DNA from: G020353115 sp964389685 | GTDB lineage: Bacteria; Bacteroidota; Bacteroidia; Bacteroidales; VadinHA17 | NCBI GenBank assembly: GCA_964389685.1 | Contig: CAYMFM010000008.1 | Coordinates: 20,444-84,443, forward strand | Reading direction: 5' to 3' | Length of the DNA: 64,000 nt | Part shown: positions 53,545-61,941 of the stretch, in pieces | How positions within the stretch are numbered: position 1 is the stretch's first letter | Layout: the number at the start of each line of letters is the position of its first letter | The notes under the pieces: generated by a model | What the model saw: the letters and a program-made list of their open reading frames with translations, nothing else | Told to the model about the DNA's origin: nothing | The model's database searches: none | Made by a program: the position numbers and the translations under genes

Positions 53545-55941
53545 TCAGTCCCGGTATGTTATTTTATAACCTACCCTACCATTGTAGGGATCACCGTGAA
53601 TACGAAATTGATTCCCGTCTTTAATCAATGTAATCTCTTTTAACACATCTTCAGACGGCAGACACAGTTTCCCTGTAACTGCTGTTGCGGAAACAGCATA
53701 TACTTTCAGTTCCAGTTCAGACCAATCCATGAACCGGGTTGACTGTGCCAGTTTGATATGGGGAATCACTGATCCGTCACGAACCATTATAACAATGGGT
53801 ATCTCACCGGCTTCGATATGATGCCATCCAGTGGAATAGGTTTCTCCTGTCTGGTAATCGATCCATTCTCCCGGGGGTAGATAGATATCCCGTGAATTAC
53901 CTTCTTCCAGCAGTGGAGCCACCAGCATGTCGCTGCCAAAAAGGTACTGGTTATCAATCAGCCAGCTTCCCGGATCGTCAGGGAATTCAACAAACAGTGC
54001 CCGTAGCATGGGCCATCCATTTTCGGTACACTCTTTGGCCTGTGCATAAATATAGGGCATCAGTTTATACCGCATCTCATCAGCTATACGGAATGCATCC
54101 ATAAAATCTTCCCCGTATTCCCAGGGTTCTTTTGGAGGAGCACCATGACTCCTGACATGGGAGGTCAGCATACCGAAGGGAGTCCACCGGCGATAAATAT
54201 CCTCGGGGGTTTTTAATACGAATCCTCCGATGTCGTGGCTCCAGAAGGAAAATCCGGATACCCCGAGTGACAATCCACCGCGCAGGGTAGCTGCCATGGC
54301 TGTATTGGTATTGGCAGGATCTCCTCCCCAATGCACCGGGTAGCGCTGACTTCCTGCCCACGTGCTGCGTGCCCAGATGATGCGCTCCCCGTTTACTTCC
54401 TTAGTAATATCGGAAACGGCTTTATTATACCGCAGCGGATAGAGGTTGTGCTCATAGAAACCGGTACGCCCTGAAGCATACACACCGTTGGCGGGAGCAG
54501 CTTCGCCAAAATCAACCTTGATCACTCCTACTCCCAGGTCAAGTAATCCTTTGATTTTCCCCTGGTACCAGCTGACTGCTTCAGGATTTGAAAAATCCAG
54601 AACGGCATCTTCGTATGGAAGCTTCCCTTTCGCATTTTTTACATACAGCTCCTTTTCAATAATTTCCGGGAATAACGAATTTTTGGGAACGAAATAGGGT
54701 AGCTGCCATAAACAGGTCCGCAAACCCTTCTCCTTTAATTCCCGGATCATGCCCTCCGGATCTTCAAAACGCGAGGGAGAAAACCGATAATCGCATCGCC
54801 AATCGGTTTCGAACCAGCCAGTATCGAAATGAAGTACATCGGCCGGAATCCGGTACACACGTAGTTTATCCGCCACAGCAAGACCCTCTTCCTGCGAGAA
54901 ATAGGTAATACGGCTCATCCAGAAACCAAACGACCAGAGTGGTGGCATTTCGGGTTTTCCGGTCAGGTTGGTGTACTCATCCAGGATATCTTTTGGTTCA
55001 CCAATAAAAATGAAAAGGTCAAGCGCTTCATCACCGATCATCATGGCATTGGCTCCACTGAAATATTTCCCGAAATCGCATGTGATGGGAGTGGAAGTAT
55101 GCATAAAGACACCGTATCCCCGACTGCTGATATAAAACGGAACCGGTTTATACATCGTTTCGTTCTGCACACCGTTTGCATCATCAACCCATAATACCAC
55201 TTTTTGTCCCCGCTTGTCGAATGACTGGAACGACTCACCGCATCCGAAGATTTTCTCGTTCGCTGACAAGGTAAATACTGCTGAGAAACTCCTTGAGTAA
55301 TCACTGGCACGTCGCACAAAGGAGAAGGGCAGGACAGGTGTAAACGTCGTTGAAGCATCGGTATAATGCATTGTCGACGTTAACAATTTGTTGCCGGTAT
55401 CGTAAAATACTACATGCCAGGGATCTGTCTCAATGACGACTTTCCCGTATTTCGACGTGTACTGGTGCCCTTTATCGGTTTTGGAATACTTCCAGGAATT
55501 GTCAACCGGTGCCTTGCCATTTATCAGCATGAGGGATTCCTCCCGGTTTGAGGGTTCAAAACCGGATTTGGCCCTGATGCGTATGGTACGGGGGGATGAA
55601 AATTCAATAATAAAAGGTAACTCCGGGGCAGCCTCATACTCATTTTGGGGAAACTCATTAGCCGGGACCGGTCGTAAACCACCCATCATGTTGTCGAACG
55701 CCATACGGGTGGCATATTCGTACCGTTCATAGGATAATTTCCCATGCCCCGTTTCAGGATCAAAACTGACCAGTTTGTTGGCAAGGTAATAAGTGTTTTT
55801 GAAATCCTGGAAATCGGGACTGATGTCAATGGGTTCGTTGACCAGCTGAAATCCCTGTAACTGGGCAAACGCACTGCCTGCCGTCAGCAGGAAGAAAAAC
55901 ATACAGACTGCGGCTTTGAGAAACAGGTTTGTCTTATTCAT
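53545..55941 (-). CDS. Exported GH31 glycosidase (alpha-xylosidase/alpha-glucosidase type)
   Basis: This 798-residue enzyme has a signal peptide (MNKTNLFLKAAVCMFFFLLT up to AFAQ), so it works in the periplasm or beyond. An N-terminal beta-sandwich (about 90-290) precedes the GH31 barrel with LHFDTGWFETDWRCDY. The nucleophile D477 is in IKVDFGEAAP and the acid/base D541 in HWGGDPANTN. WSHDIGGF follows, then a C-terminal beta domain with PPGEWIDYQTGE. The KxDFGE form of the nucleophile motif is typical of alpha-xylosidases related to YicI, which release xylose from xyloglucan oligosaccharides; other alpha-glycosides remain possible. No SusCD pair or other CAZyme is adjacent. Confidence 0.92.
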   Translation of the reverse strand: MNKTNLFLKAAVCMFFFLLTAGSAFAQLQGFQLVNEPIDISPDFQDFKNTYYLANKLVSFDPETGHGKLSYERYEYATRMAFDNMMGGLRPVPANEFPQNEYEAAPELPFIIEFSSPRTIRIRAKSGFEPSNREESLMLINGKAPVDNSWKYSKTDKGHQYTSKYGKVVIETDPWHVVFYDTGNKLLTSTMHYTDASTTFTPVLPFSFVRRASDYSRSFSAVFTLSANEKIFGCGESFQSFDKRGQKVVLWVDDANGVQNETMYKPVPFYISSRGYGVFMHTSTPITCDFGKYFSGANAMMIGDEALDLFIFIGEPKDILDEYTNLTGKPEMPPLWSFGFWMSRITYFSQEEGLAVADKLRVYRIPADVLHFDTGWFETDWRCDYRFSPSRFEDPEGMIRELKEKGLRTCLWQLPYFVPKNSLFPEIIEKELYVKNAKGKLPYEDAVLDFSNPEAVSWYQGKIKGLLDLGVGVIKVDFGEAAPANGVYASGRTGFYEHNLYPLRYNKAVSDITKEVNGERIIWARSTWAGSQRYPVHWGGDPANTNTAMAATLRGGLSLGVSGFSFWSHDIGGFVLKTPEDIYRRWTPFGMLTSHVRSHGAPPKEPWEYGEDFMDAFRIADEMRYKLMPYIYAQAKECTENGWPMLRALFVEFPDDPGSWLIDNQYLFGSDMLVAPLLEEGNSRDIYLPPGEWIDYQTGETYSTGWHHIEAGEIPIVIMVRDGSVIPHIKLAQSTRFMDWSELELKVYAVSATAVTGKLCLPSEDVLKEITLIKDGNQFRIHGDPYNGRVGYKITYRD

Positions 55942-56455
55942 AATAGATGTATTTTAGATCGTTTTGTGGTTGGATTTATAAATATACCTCAACCCGTATT
56001 CAAATCCAACTGTTTCTAATCATAGGGTGACAAATCTGCTCACGGGGTGATTTGTAGCTGCTCACGGGGTGACTCGGAGGGGCACACCCAGTGTCATCCC
56101 GTGAGTTTTTTAGGGACAGGCTAAACTGGCCACGTCTTGGTGACCATGCCCAGGCTCACCAAGTGGGTTTCAAAGCCCGACTGGCTTACATGTAGGAAGG
56201 CTTTTCCATTCAATCCGTTTGTGAAAATGAAAAAAAATAGTAACCTATAATGGATAAATGGATGATGCTAAGGACATGCTGCTCCTGGTAAGAAAAAACC
56301 GGGAGATAAGGGCAAAAAAACTGGGTTTTATCGAATGATAATCCATGTTGTTATGTTCGTCATAACGACATCAGGTTGTTCATTATATACATCAGCATAT
56401 TGAATGATAAACAGGAATATCCTACCTTTATAAAAAGAACTGCAGGAATACGACC
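55942..56455. repeat. Divergent spacer with CACGGGGTGA hairpins
   Basis: This 514-base spacer contains three CACGGGGTGA-type words (56040-56105). The last pair forms a stem, CTCACGGGGTGAC (56061-56073) with GTCATCCCGTGAG (56093-56105), followed by TTTTTT on the plus strand. It thus looks like an intrinsic terminator, although no rightward gene ends here. A small GTTATG-TTCGT-CATAAC hairpin is at 56350-56366. No gene is seen. Confidence 0.6.
56399..56430 (+). promoter_or_regulatory. Predicted promoter of the M1 aminopeptidase gene
   Basis: ATTG at 56399-56402 is followed after 20 bases by TACCTTTA (56423-56430), each one base from the TTTG/TAnnTTTG consensus. It would give a leader of about 20 bases before the ATG at 56456. 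Confidence 0.5.
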
Positions 56456-58105
56456 ATGAACAAAACTCGAACTGTATATTCAATGTTATTTCTCTTTCTG
56501 GCCTGCGGATTGCTTTCAGCACAAACCAGGGAATTTACACGACAGGATACCCTGCGGGGTTCAATAACACCAGAAAGAGCCTGGTGGAAACTAACCTATT
56601 ACCACCTGGATGTAACGGTAGATCCTTCAGACAGTAGTCTTACCGGAAGTGTTACTGTACATTACAAGGTGCTTGAAGAGAATAACCGGATGCAAATTGA
56701 TCTGCAGCCGCCTATGTCGATCCAAAAAATCCTTCAAAATGATAAAGAGCAGAAGTTCACTCAGGATGGGAATGCCTGGTTTATTGATCTGGCAGAGAAA
56801 CAACCGGTTGGTGCTATAAAAAAAATTACCGTCTTTTATGGCGGCAAACCAAAAGTCAATAAGAGACCACCATGGGACGGAGGAATCGCCTGGAAACACG
56901 ATAACCGGGGGAATCCGTTTGTGGCTTCTGCCTGCCAGGGAGCAGGAGCAAGCCTCTGGTGGCCGTGTAAAGACCATATGTATGAAGAGCCGGATAGTAT
57001 GCTGATTACTGTAACTACTCCCGGTAACCTTATGGATGTATCGAATGGTCGTTTTCGCGGTATGACAGAAAATAAAGACGGTACCAAAACATGGAGCTGG
57101 TTCGTTGCCAATCCCATCAGCAACTATGCCGTGAATATTAATGTGGGTGATTATGTTCATTTTGGAGAGATCTACCAGGGTGAGCTGGGAAAACTCAATT
57201 GCGATTACTATGTCCTCCGGGATAACCTGAAAAAAGCAAAAGAACATTTTAAACAGGCTCCCATGATGCTGAAGGCCTTTGAACATTGGTTCGGTCCCTA
57301 TCCATTCTATGAAGACGGATATAAACTGGTTGAGGTACCCTATCCCGGAATGGAGCACCAAAGTTCGGTAACGTATGGGAATGGCTATAAAAACGGTTAT
57401 GGCGGAAGGGATGTGAGTCAAACCGGCTGGGGCGATCAATTCGATTTTATCATCATCCATGAATCGGGCCATGAATGGTTCGCCAATAACATCACCTACA
57501 AGGACATTGCGGATATGTGGATCCATGAGAGCTTCATCGCCTATTCCGAAGGTCTTTATGTCGATTACTTCTTCGGGAAGGAAGCAGGGGGTGAATACCT
57601 TCGCGGCGTACGATCCAATATCCGGAATGACCGCCCAATTATCGGAAAATATGATGTGAATTATTCAGGATCGGGGGATATGTACCCCAAAGGAGCTAAT
57701 ATGCTACATACCATGCGCCAGATTATTGATGACGACGAACAGTGGAGGAAGATTCTCAGAGGCTTGAACAAAACCTTCTGGCATCAGACAGTAACAACTG
57801 AACAAATCGAAAGGTATATGAACGAGCACACCGAATATGATCTGAATCACTTCTTTGACCAGTATCTACGTGATGTGCGCATTCCTACCCTGGAATACCG
57901 GTTTGTGAATAACCAGCTGGCATACCGGTGGGGAAACTCTGTCCGGGGATTTGATATGCCGGTAAAAGTTATCCTCAATGGAAATAAGACTTGGCTGAAA
58001 CCCAAAACCAGATGGTCTTTTCTTGAAAATATAAAGCCAGGATCTCTGGAAATCGATAAGGATTTTTATGTGGCCGGTTTCAATATTACCGGCCAACCTC
58101 AATAA
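56456..58105 (+). CDS. Exported M1-family metallopeptidase
   Basis: The 549-residue protein has a signal peptide (about 1-23, ending LLSAQ). It contains an N-terminal M1 beta-saddle domain (about 45-235) and the thermolysin-like catalytic domain. Zinc ligands are H335 and H339 in HESGHEW and E358 in WIHESFIAY; E336 is the catalytic base. The exopeptidase GxMEN motif appears as PGMEHQSS, so the final asparagine that helps hold the peptide amino-terminus is altered. The protein ends with a short beta domain (about 485-549) and lacks the large C-terminal helical domain of classical PepN. It is likely an aminopeptidase for peptide scavenging, with altered substrate-end recognition. Confidence 0.9.
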   Translation: MNKTRTVYSMLFLFLACGLLSAQTREFTRQDTLRGSITPERAWWKLTYYHLDVTVDPSDSSLTGSVTVHYKVLEENNRMQIDLQPPMSIQKILQNDKEQKFTQDGNAWFIDLAEKQPVGAIKKITVFYGGKPKVNKRPPWDGGIAWKHDNRGNPFVASACQGAGASLWWPCKDHMYEEPDSMLITVTTPGNLMDVSNGRFRGMTENKDGTKTWSWFVANPISNYAVNINVGDYVHFGEIYQGELGKLNCDYYVLRDNLKKAKEHFKQAPMMLKAFEHWFGPYPFYEDGYKLVEVPYPGMEHQSSVTYGNGYKNGYGGRDVSQTGWGDQFDFIIIHESGHEWFANNITYKDIADMWIHESFIAYSEGLYVDYFFGKEAGGEYLRGVRSNIRNDRPIIGKYDVNYSGSGDMYPKGANMLHTMRQIIDDDEQWRKILRGLNKTFWHQTVTTEQIERYMNEHTEYDLNHFFDQYLRDVRIPTLEYRFVNNQLAYRWGNSVRGFDMPVKVILNGNKTWLKPKTRWSFLENIKPGSLEIDKDFYVAGFNITGQPQ

Positions 58106-58159
58106 TCCGTTCTGCACTTATCATTATTATTCAGCATTTCCAATTCTTCGAAAAAAATG

Positions 58160-58314
58160 GTGACAGCTTCCTATTTAAATTTTTCAAAAGATATTCTTAT
58201 TTAATTGATTATACGTTGTTTACATAAGATTTTATTTCATTCGAAATTACCTCTAAATTCACTAAAATACAGTAAAACAATATGTTAGATTTTAATAAAA
58301 TAGGAAGCTGTCAC
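58160..58314. mobile_element. Possible MITE with 17-bp perfect terminal inverted repeats
   Basis: GTGACAGCTTCCTATTT at 58160-58176 is the exact reverse complement of 58298-58314. The 121 bases between are very AT-rich and have no coding content. Size (155 bp), perfect termini and lack of a gene fit a non-autonomous transposable element. I see no clear target-site duplication and no matching transposase in the window, so a regulatory hairpin remains possible. Confidence 0.5.
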
Positions 58315-58417
58315 TAGTTTTTTGAGGTATCACTCTGTTTTCCAAATCGCCCTTGACATCTTTAAGGGAAAGACTTAACTTGTCCCTAAATCTGAGGATA
58401 ACCTAAACCTAACAACC

Positions 58418-59632
58418 ATGCAAAACCGTCGAAAATTTTTGCGAAATAGTTTGCTGACTGTAACCGGTGCCGGCTTGATTTCCAAATCTTTCCCGCAATC
58501 CCTGGCTAGCTATAAATCCACTGAAAAAGAAAACAGATTTTTATACCGCACCCTTGGAAGAACCGGGATCAAACTGCCCGTTGTCAGTATGGGAACCGCA
58601 TACACCAACAATCAAAACCTGGTCAGGCTTGCTCTGGATGAAGGGGTAACGCTTTTTGCCACCGCAGAAGCCTATACTCATGGGAACAATCAAATCATGC
58701 TGGGGAATGCAATGAAAGAGCGGCCCAGAAATTCTTTCACAATGTTAACAAGCGTTGGAGAACATCACTATTATGAACAGCAGGATGGCAGATTCAGACT
58801 GGATATGGATCCGAAGATCTTTCTGGATCATGCTGAAAGCAGTCTTGAACGATTGCAGGTGGACTATGTTGATATTTTGATTTTACCCTTTGCAGCCCGC
58901 AGAGAATCCGTATTGTTTAAACCGCTGTTAAAAGCAATGGAGAAATTGAAGCAGGAGGGAAAAGCAAAATTCCTTGGGATAGCCACACATTCGTATCAGG
59001 ATGAAGCCATTCGTGCAGCGGTGGATGCGGGAATCTTTGATGTAGTTATGACAGCTTATAATTTCCGCATAAAAAACAGGGAGGCCATTGAAGAAGCAAT
59101 CCAGCATGCAGCCCATGCGGATCTCGGTATCATTGCCATGAAAACCATGGCCGGTACCTATTGGGACAAAGAAAGAACGAAACCGATTAACCCGAAAGCG
59201 GCACTGAAATGGGTACTCCAGAATGAAAATATACATACAACCGTACCGGGTTGTACTAACTACGATCAGTTATACCAGAATCTATCCATAATGGAAGACC
59301 TGGAATTAACCGAAGAAGAAGAAGAGGACCTGAAACCACCCTCGGGGGAAGTATCATCCGGCCTCTATTGCCAGCAATGTAGTAAATGCATAACACAATG
59401 CCCCGAAGGTTTAGACATACCAACCATCATGAGGAGCTACATGTACGCTTATGGTTACAGGAACCTGGAGCACGCCCGGAAAACACTCTGCTCTACCGGC
59501 ATCCATTCTTTTCCATGTACCGATTGTAGCAGTTGCACTGTCCGTTGTCAGATGGGTTTTGATGTCAGGACAAAGATCCTCGATATAGCCAGGCTGCAGG
59601 ACGTCCCGGAAGACTTTATCCGGCAGGTGTAG
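58418..59632 (+). CDS. Tat-exported aldo/keto reductase with C-terminal [4Fe-4S] ferredoxin motifs
   Basis: The 404-residue protein starts with a twin-arginine signal (NRRKFLRNSLLTVTGAG). An aldo/keto reductase barrel follows (about 45-305) with GRTGIKLPVVSMGTAY and DPKIFLDHAESSLERLQVDY. The catalytic DxxxxY motif is degenerate: ATAEAYTHG has A-T-A-E-A-Y in place of DTAxxY. The C-terminal about 90 residues hold CQQCSKCITQCPEGLDIP and CTDCSSCTVRCQMGFD, which would ligate one or two [4Fe-4S] clusters. Family members of this kind are widespread in Bacteroidota but their reactions are unknown; electron transfer between clusters and a bound cofactor is likely. Confidence 0.88.
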   Translation: MQNRRKFLRNSLLTVTGAGLISKSFPQSLASYKSTEKENRFLYRTLGRTGIKLPVVSMGTAYTNNQNLVRLALDEGVTLFATAEAYTHGNNQIMLGNAMKERPRNSFTMLTSVGEHHYYEQQDGRFRLDMDPKIFLDHAESSLERLQVDYVDILILPFAARRESVLFKPLLKAMEKLKQEGKAKFLGIATHSYQDEAIRAAVDAGIFDVVMTAYNFRIKNREAIEEAIQHAAHADLGIIAMKTMAGTYWDKERTKPINPKAALKWVLQNENIHTTVPGCTNYDQLYQNLSIMEDLELTEEEEEDLKPPSGEVSSGLYCQQCSKCITQCPEGLDIPTIMRSYMYAYGYRNLEHARKTLCSTGIHSFPCTDCSSCTVRCQMGFDVRTKILDIARLQDVPEDFIRQV

Positions 59633-59941
59633 CATCTTTTTGTGATACGATGACTTTCGTTCATCGTATCACTAAAGTTTACATGTACGGTCTGACCGCT
59701 GGAATTTGTTTTGGACTGTGGCGAGCCCGTCTGACCGAGCGTGTCTGACCAATTTCATTTCACCACGATTTCAAGTCGCCTTTCAGTCGACTCTTCCATG
59801 GGAATGCCTTCGGCAAGAGAGTCGACCTACATGGTTACTATTTTAACAAGAATTAACCCCGTCAGGGGCGGTATGTTTTTAGAATGTATCGCAAAAAATA
59901 AAACCAATAAAACTGCTCTGTCTGCGATGATCTACAAATTA
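59633..59941. repeat. Hairpin and repeats before the scaffold gap
   Basis: GTGATACGATGA (59642-59653) and TCATCGTATCAC (59661-59672) form a 12-bp hairpin ten bases after the aldo/keto reductase stop, probably its terminator. A decayed GTCTGACCG repeat lies at 59687-59750 and a GTCGACT...AGTCGAC pair near 59776-59825. No gene is seen. Confidence 0.65.
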
Positions 59942-60041
59942 NNNNNNNNNNNNNNNNNNNNNNNNNNNNNNNNNNNNNNNNNNNNNNNNNNNNNNNNNNN
60001 NNNNNNNNNNNNNNNNNNNNNNNNNNNNNNNNNNNNNNNNN
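59942..60041. other. Assembly gap (100 N) with identical 55-bp flanks
   Basis: A run of exactly 100 N. The 55 bases before it (59887-59941) and after it (60042-60096) are identical, which suggests two contigs that overlap by one assembly k-mer and were joined with filler. The true sequence probably has no gap and a single copy of the 55 bases. Confidence 0.9.
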
Positions 60042-60086
60042 TATCGCAAAAAATAAAACCAATAAAACTGCTCTGTCTGCGATGAT

Positions 60087-61529
60087 CTACAAATTATTAT
60101 CAGGCATCCAGATATCATTGCCGGTTAGACCGCACTCCTCAATCATTTCAATAGCGTATTCCATTCTACCCAGATCATCTTTCCCGCCATTATTTGTTCC
60201 GAATGTGAATTTTACCCCGGCTTCTTTGGCCCTTTTAATAAACGCAGGGCTGGGAATCATATACCGGTTGTTGATTTCCAGCGCAACCTGATTTTCCACT
60301 AGTGCCGTTATGACCCGATCCATCCTCTCTTCTGTCCAGAGTTCATCATACCGGTCATTTATCTCCTCGGGCAGGTATGTAGGATTGACAAAAATATCAA
60401 TCGGCTCATTCTCCAAAATACCAACGGTCCGGTCCACCAGTTGCTCCATAAAATCCTGGGGATCTCCCACTTCGGTCTCCTCTTCAATCCATAACCGCAT
60501 GCGTTTGTTGTTGTTATTGGTCCAGGTCATGGCATCTGTGAACACATAATCAAACTGTGAAACCACCTCTCCGGAAAACATATCCAGCCATTCACGTCCC
60601 TCGGCCTGCATGGCCAGCCAGGTGTGTGATGGTTTTGCATAGTCATCCAGAAATTGTTGCACAGCTGCATCCGTTTCCAGTCCCATATTCAATCCGCAAT
60701 TCACGGCAATCCCGTAAGTGAATCCGTACTTTCGTGCATGCATCATAGCGTCCTCCAGTGTCAATCCCTCTTTCAAATGCATGTGCAGGTCGATCAAAGG
60801 AAAATTGCCGGCTGCCAGATCAACCAGGTGCTTTTCAAACTCAAGGTCTTCCGGTGGTTCTCCAGGAGTGGGAAGATCATCGGGCAGCAGTTTTACCTTA
60901 ACGTTTTTATAGTAGACCACACTTTCTGGATCATGACACTGGAAAGCGAACGTTCCGGAAGAGAGGACGCGGCCTTTCATGGATTCAGGTCTGTAAACCT
61001 CGTCCGGCTCCGTATATTCAGCAATCAGTTCACCATTGATGAACGTTTGGATGGTCTTACCCCGGACGACGATGTGGTAATTAAACCATTCGTTATCAGG
61101 CACGGGTGATTTCCATGTATTTCGAATGGCATAAATGCTTCCGGTCATTTTGTACTCTACATAATCTCCTGGTTCTGCGGGTTTGTTTGAATTGATTACC
61201 TGACATTCATAGCCCTTTTCAGGCCAGCCTTCTTCCTGGAATTCGGTATGAAAATAGATCCCCGAGTTGGATCCCGGAATGGTTCTTACATCAACCATCA
61301 ACTCAAAATTCTTAAAATCATGGTTCATAACTTCCCCGTCATAAAAGAGATGCGAACGGGGACCGGAAGTAACCAGTGCACCATCCTCGATTTTCCAGGA
61401 CCCGGCGTTTTCGGATGCCCTCCATCCTGAAAGTGTTTCCCCGTCAAACAACGTGATCCAATGATCCGACTGGCAACCCATCATGAACAACGGAAAGAAA
61501 AAGATGATTAATGAACGAAGATTTTTCAT
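60087..61529 (-). CDS. Lipoprotein fusing a DUF1080 domain to a PHP-like phosphoesterase domain
   Basis: The start is taken as ATG 61529 (MKNLRSLIIFFFPLFMMGC), giving a lipobox with C19 and 480 residues; the open frame to the right would erase the signal. Residues about 25-225 form a DUF1080 (3-keto-disaccharide hydrolase/LamG-like) sandwich: WITLFDGETLSGWRASENAG, GSNSGIYFHTEFQ, GYECQVINS. Residues about 245-480 resemble a PHP metal phosphoesterase: FPLIDLHMHLKEGLTLEDAM with HxH, YGFTYGIAVNCG, and a C-terminal ITALVENQVALEINNRY with FTFGTNNGG. The usual GSDAH-type ending is altered to GTNNGG. Its last codons fall in the 55-bp flank of the gap. Function unknown, possibly glycoside related. Confidence 0.75.
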   Translation of the reverse strand: MKNLRSLIIFFFPLFMMGCQSDHWITLFDGETLSGWRASENAGSWKIEDGALVTSGPRSHLFYDGEVMNHDFKNFELMVDVRTIPGSNSGIYFHTEFQEEGWPEKGYECQVINSNKPAEPGDYVEYKMTGSIYAIRNTWKSPVPDNEWFNYHIVVRGKTIQTFINGELIAEYTEPDEVYRPESMKGRVLSSGTFAFQCHDPESVVYYKNVKVKLLPDDLPTPGEPPEDLEFEKHLVDLAAGNFPLIDLHMHLKEGLTLEDAMMHARKYGFTYGIAVNCGLNMGLETDAAVQQFLDDYAKPSHTWLAMQAEGREWLDMFSGEVVSQFDYVFTDAMTWTNNNNKRMRLWIEEETEVGDPQDFMEQLVDRTVGILENEPIDIFVNPTYLPEEINDRYDELWTEERMDRVITALVENQVALEINNRYMIPSPAFIKRAKEAGVKFTFGTNNGGKDDLGRMEYAIEMIEECGLTGNDIWMPDNNL

Positions 61530-61548
61530 AGTCAAAATGTATTTCAGG

Positions 61549-61941
61549 TTAGTTAAGAAAAGAAAGGATTCTTTTATAAAAGTACAAATTATTTGCAAAT
61601 GAAAACGACAGGTGATCTTCAACCCGTGTGGCCTGCACCTGATACAGGTCGGCAAAAGCAAAGATATTATTCCCGATCATGTTCTCTTTTCCATAATGTT
61701 GATGGAAGCCCCCGGTTTTTGTATTGAAAACCAGGTTGTTTTTCGCCGGGCTATGGGCATAACCCCATACCCAACCCACGGAAACGCCGGTGTAACGAAA
61801 ATCTGCTATATCATATGGATCTGAAGCGGTCCCGTATCCACTGTCGTTTCCGTCGGGTGATACATGAATCTCTCTGGTGTAATTACACGATGATAGTGCA
61901 ACAAGAATACCAAGCACTAAAACAATTAAATTGATTTTCAC
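61549..61941 (-). pseudogene. Decayed right-handed beta-helix lipoprotein gene (internal deletions)
   Basis: The 130-codon frame starts like a complete gene: lipobox ALSSC (C19) and the beta-helix opening HVSPDGNDSGYGTASDPY. It then jumps to DFRYTGVSVGWVWGY, a motif that in intact parallel beta-helix (pectate-lyase-like) proteins lies several hundred residues further on. From there it goes directly to TKTGGFHQHYGKENMIGNNIFAF, normally about 70 residues later, and stops soon after LSFSFANNLYFY, where intact proteins continue. So at least two in-frame internal deletions and a truncated C-terminus are inferred, against my memory of the family. Its first four bases overlap the end of the sulfotransferase gene. 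Confidence 0.65.

Noticed and set aside
59741..60085. Open frame spanning the N-run
   Set aside because: It is translated through 100 N and repeat DNA; no real coding content.
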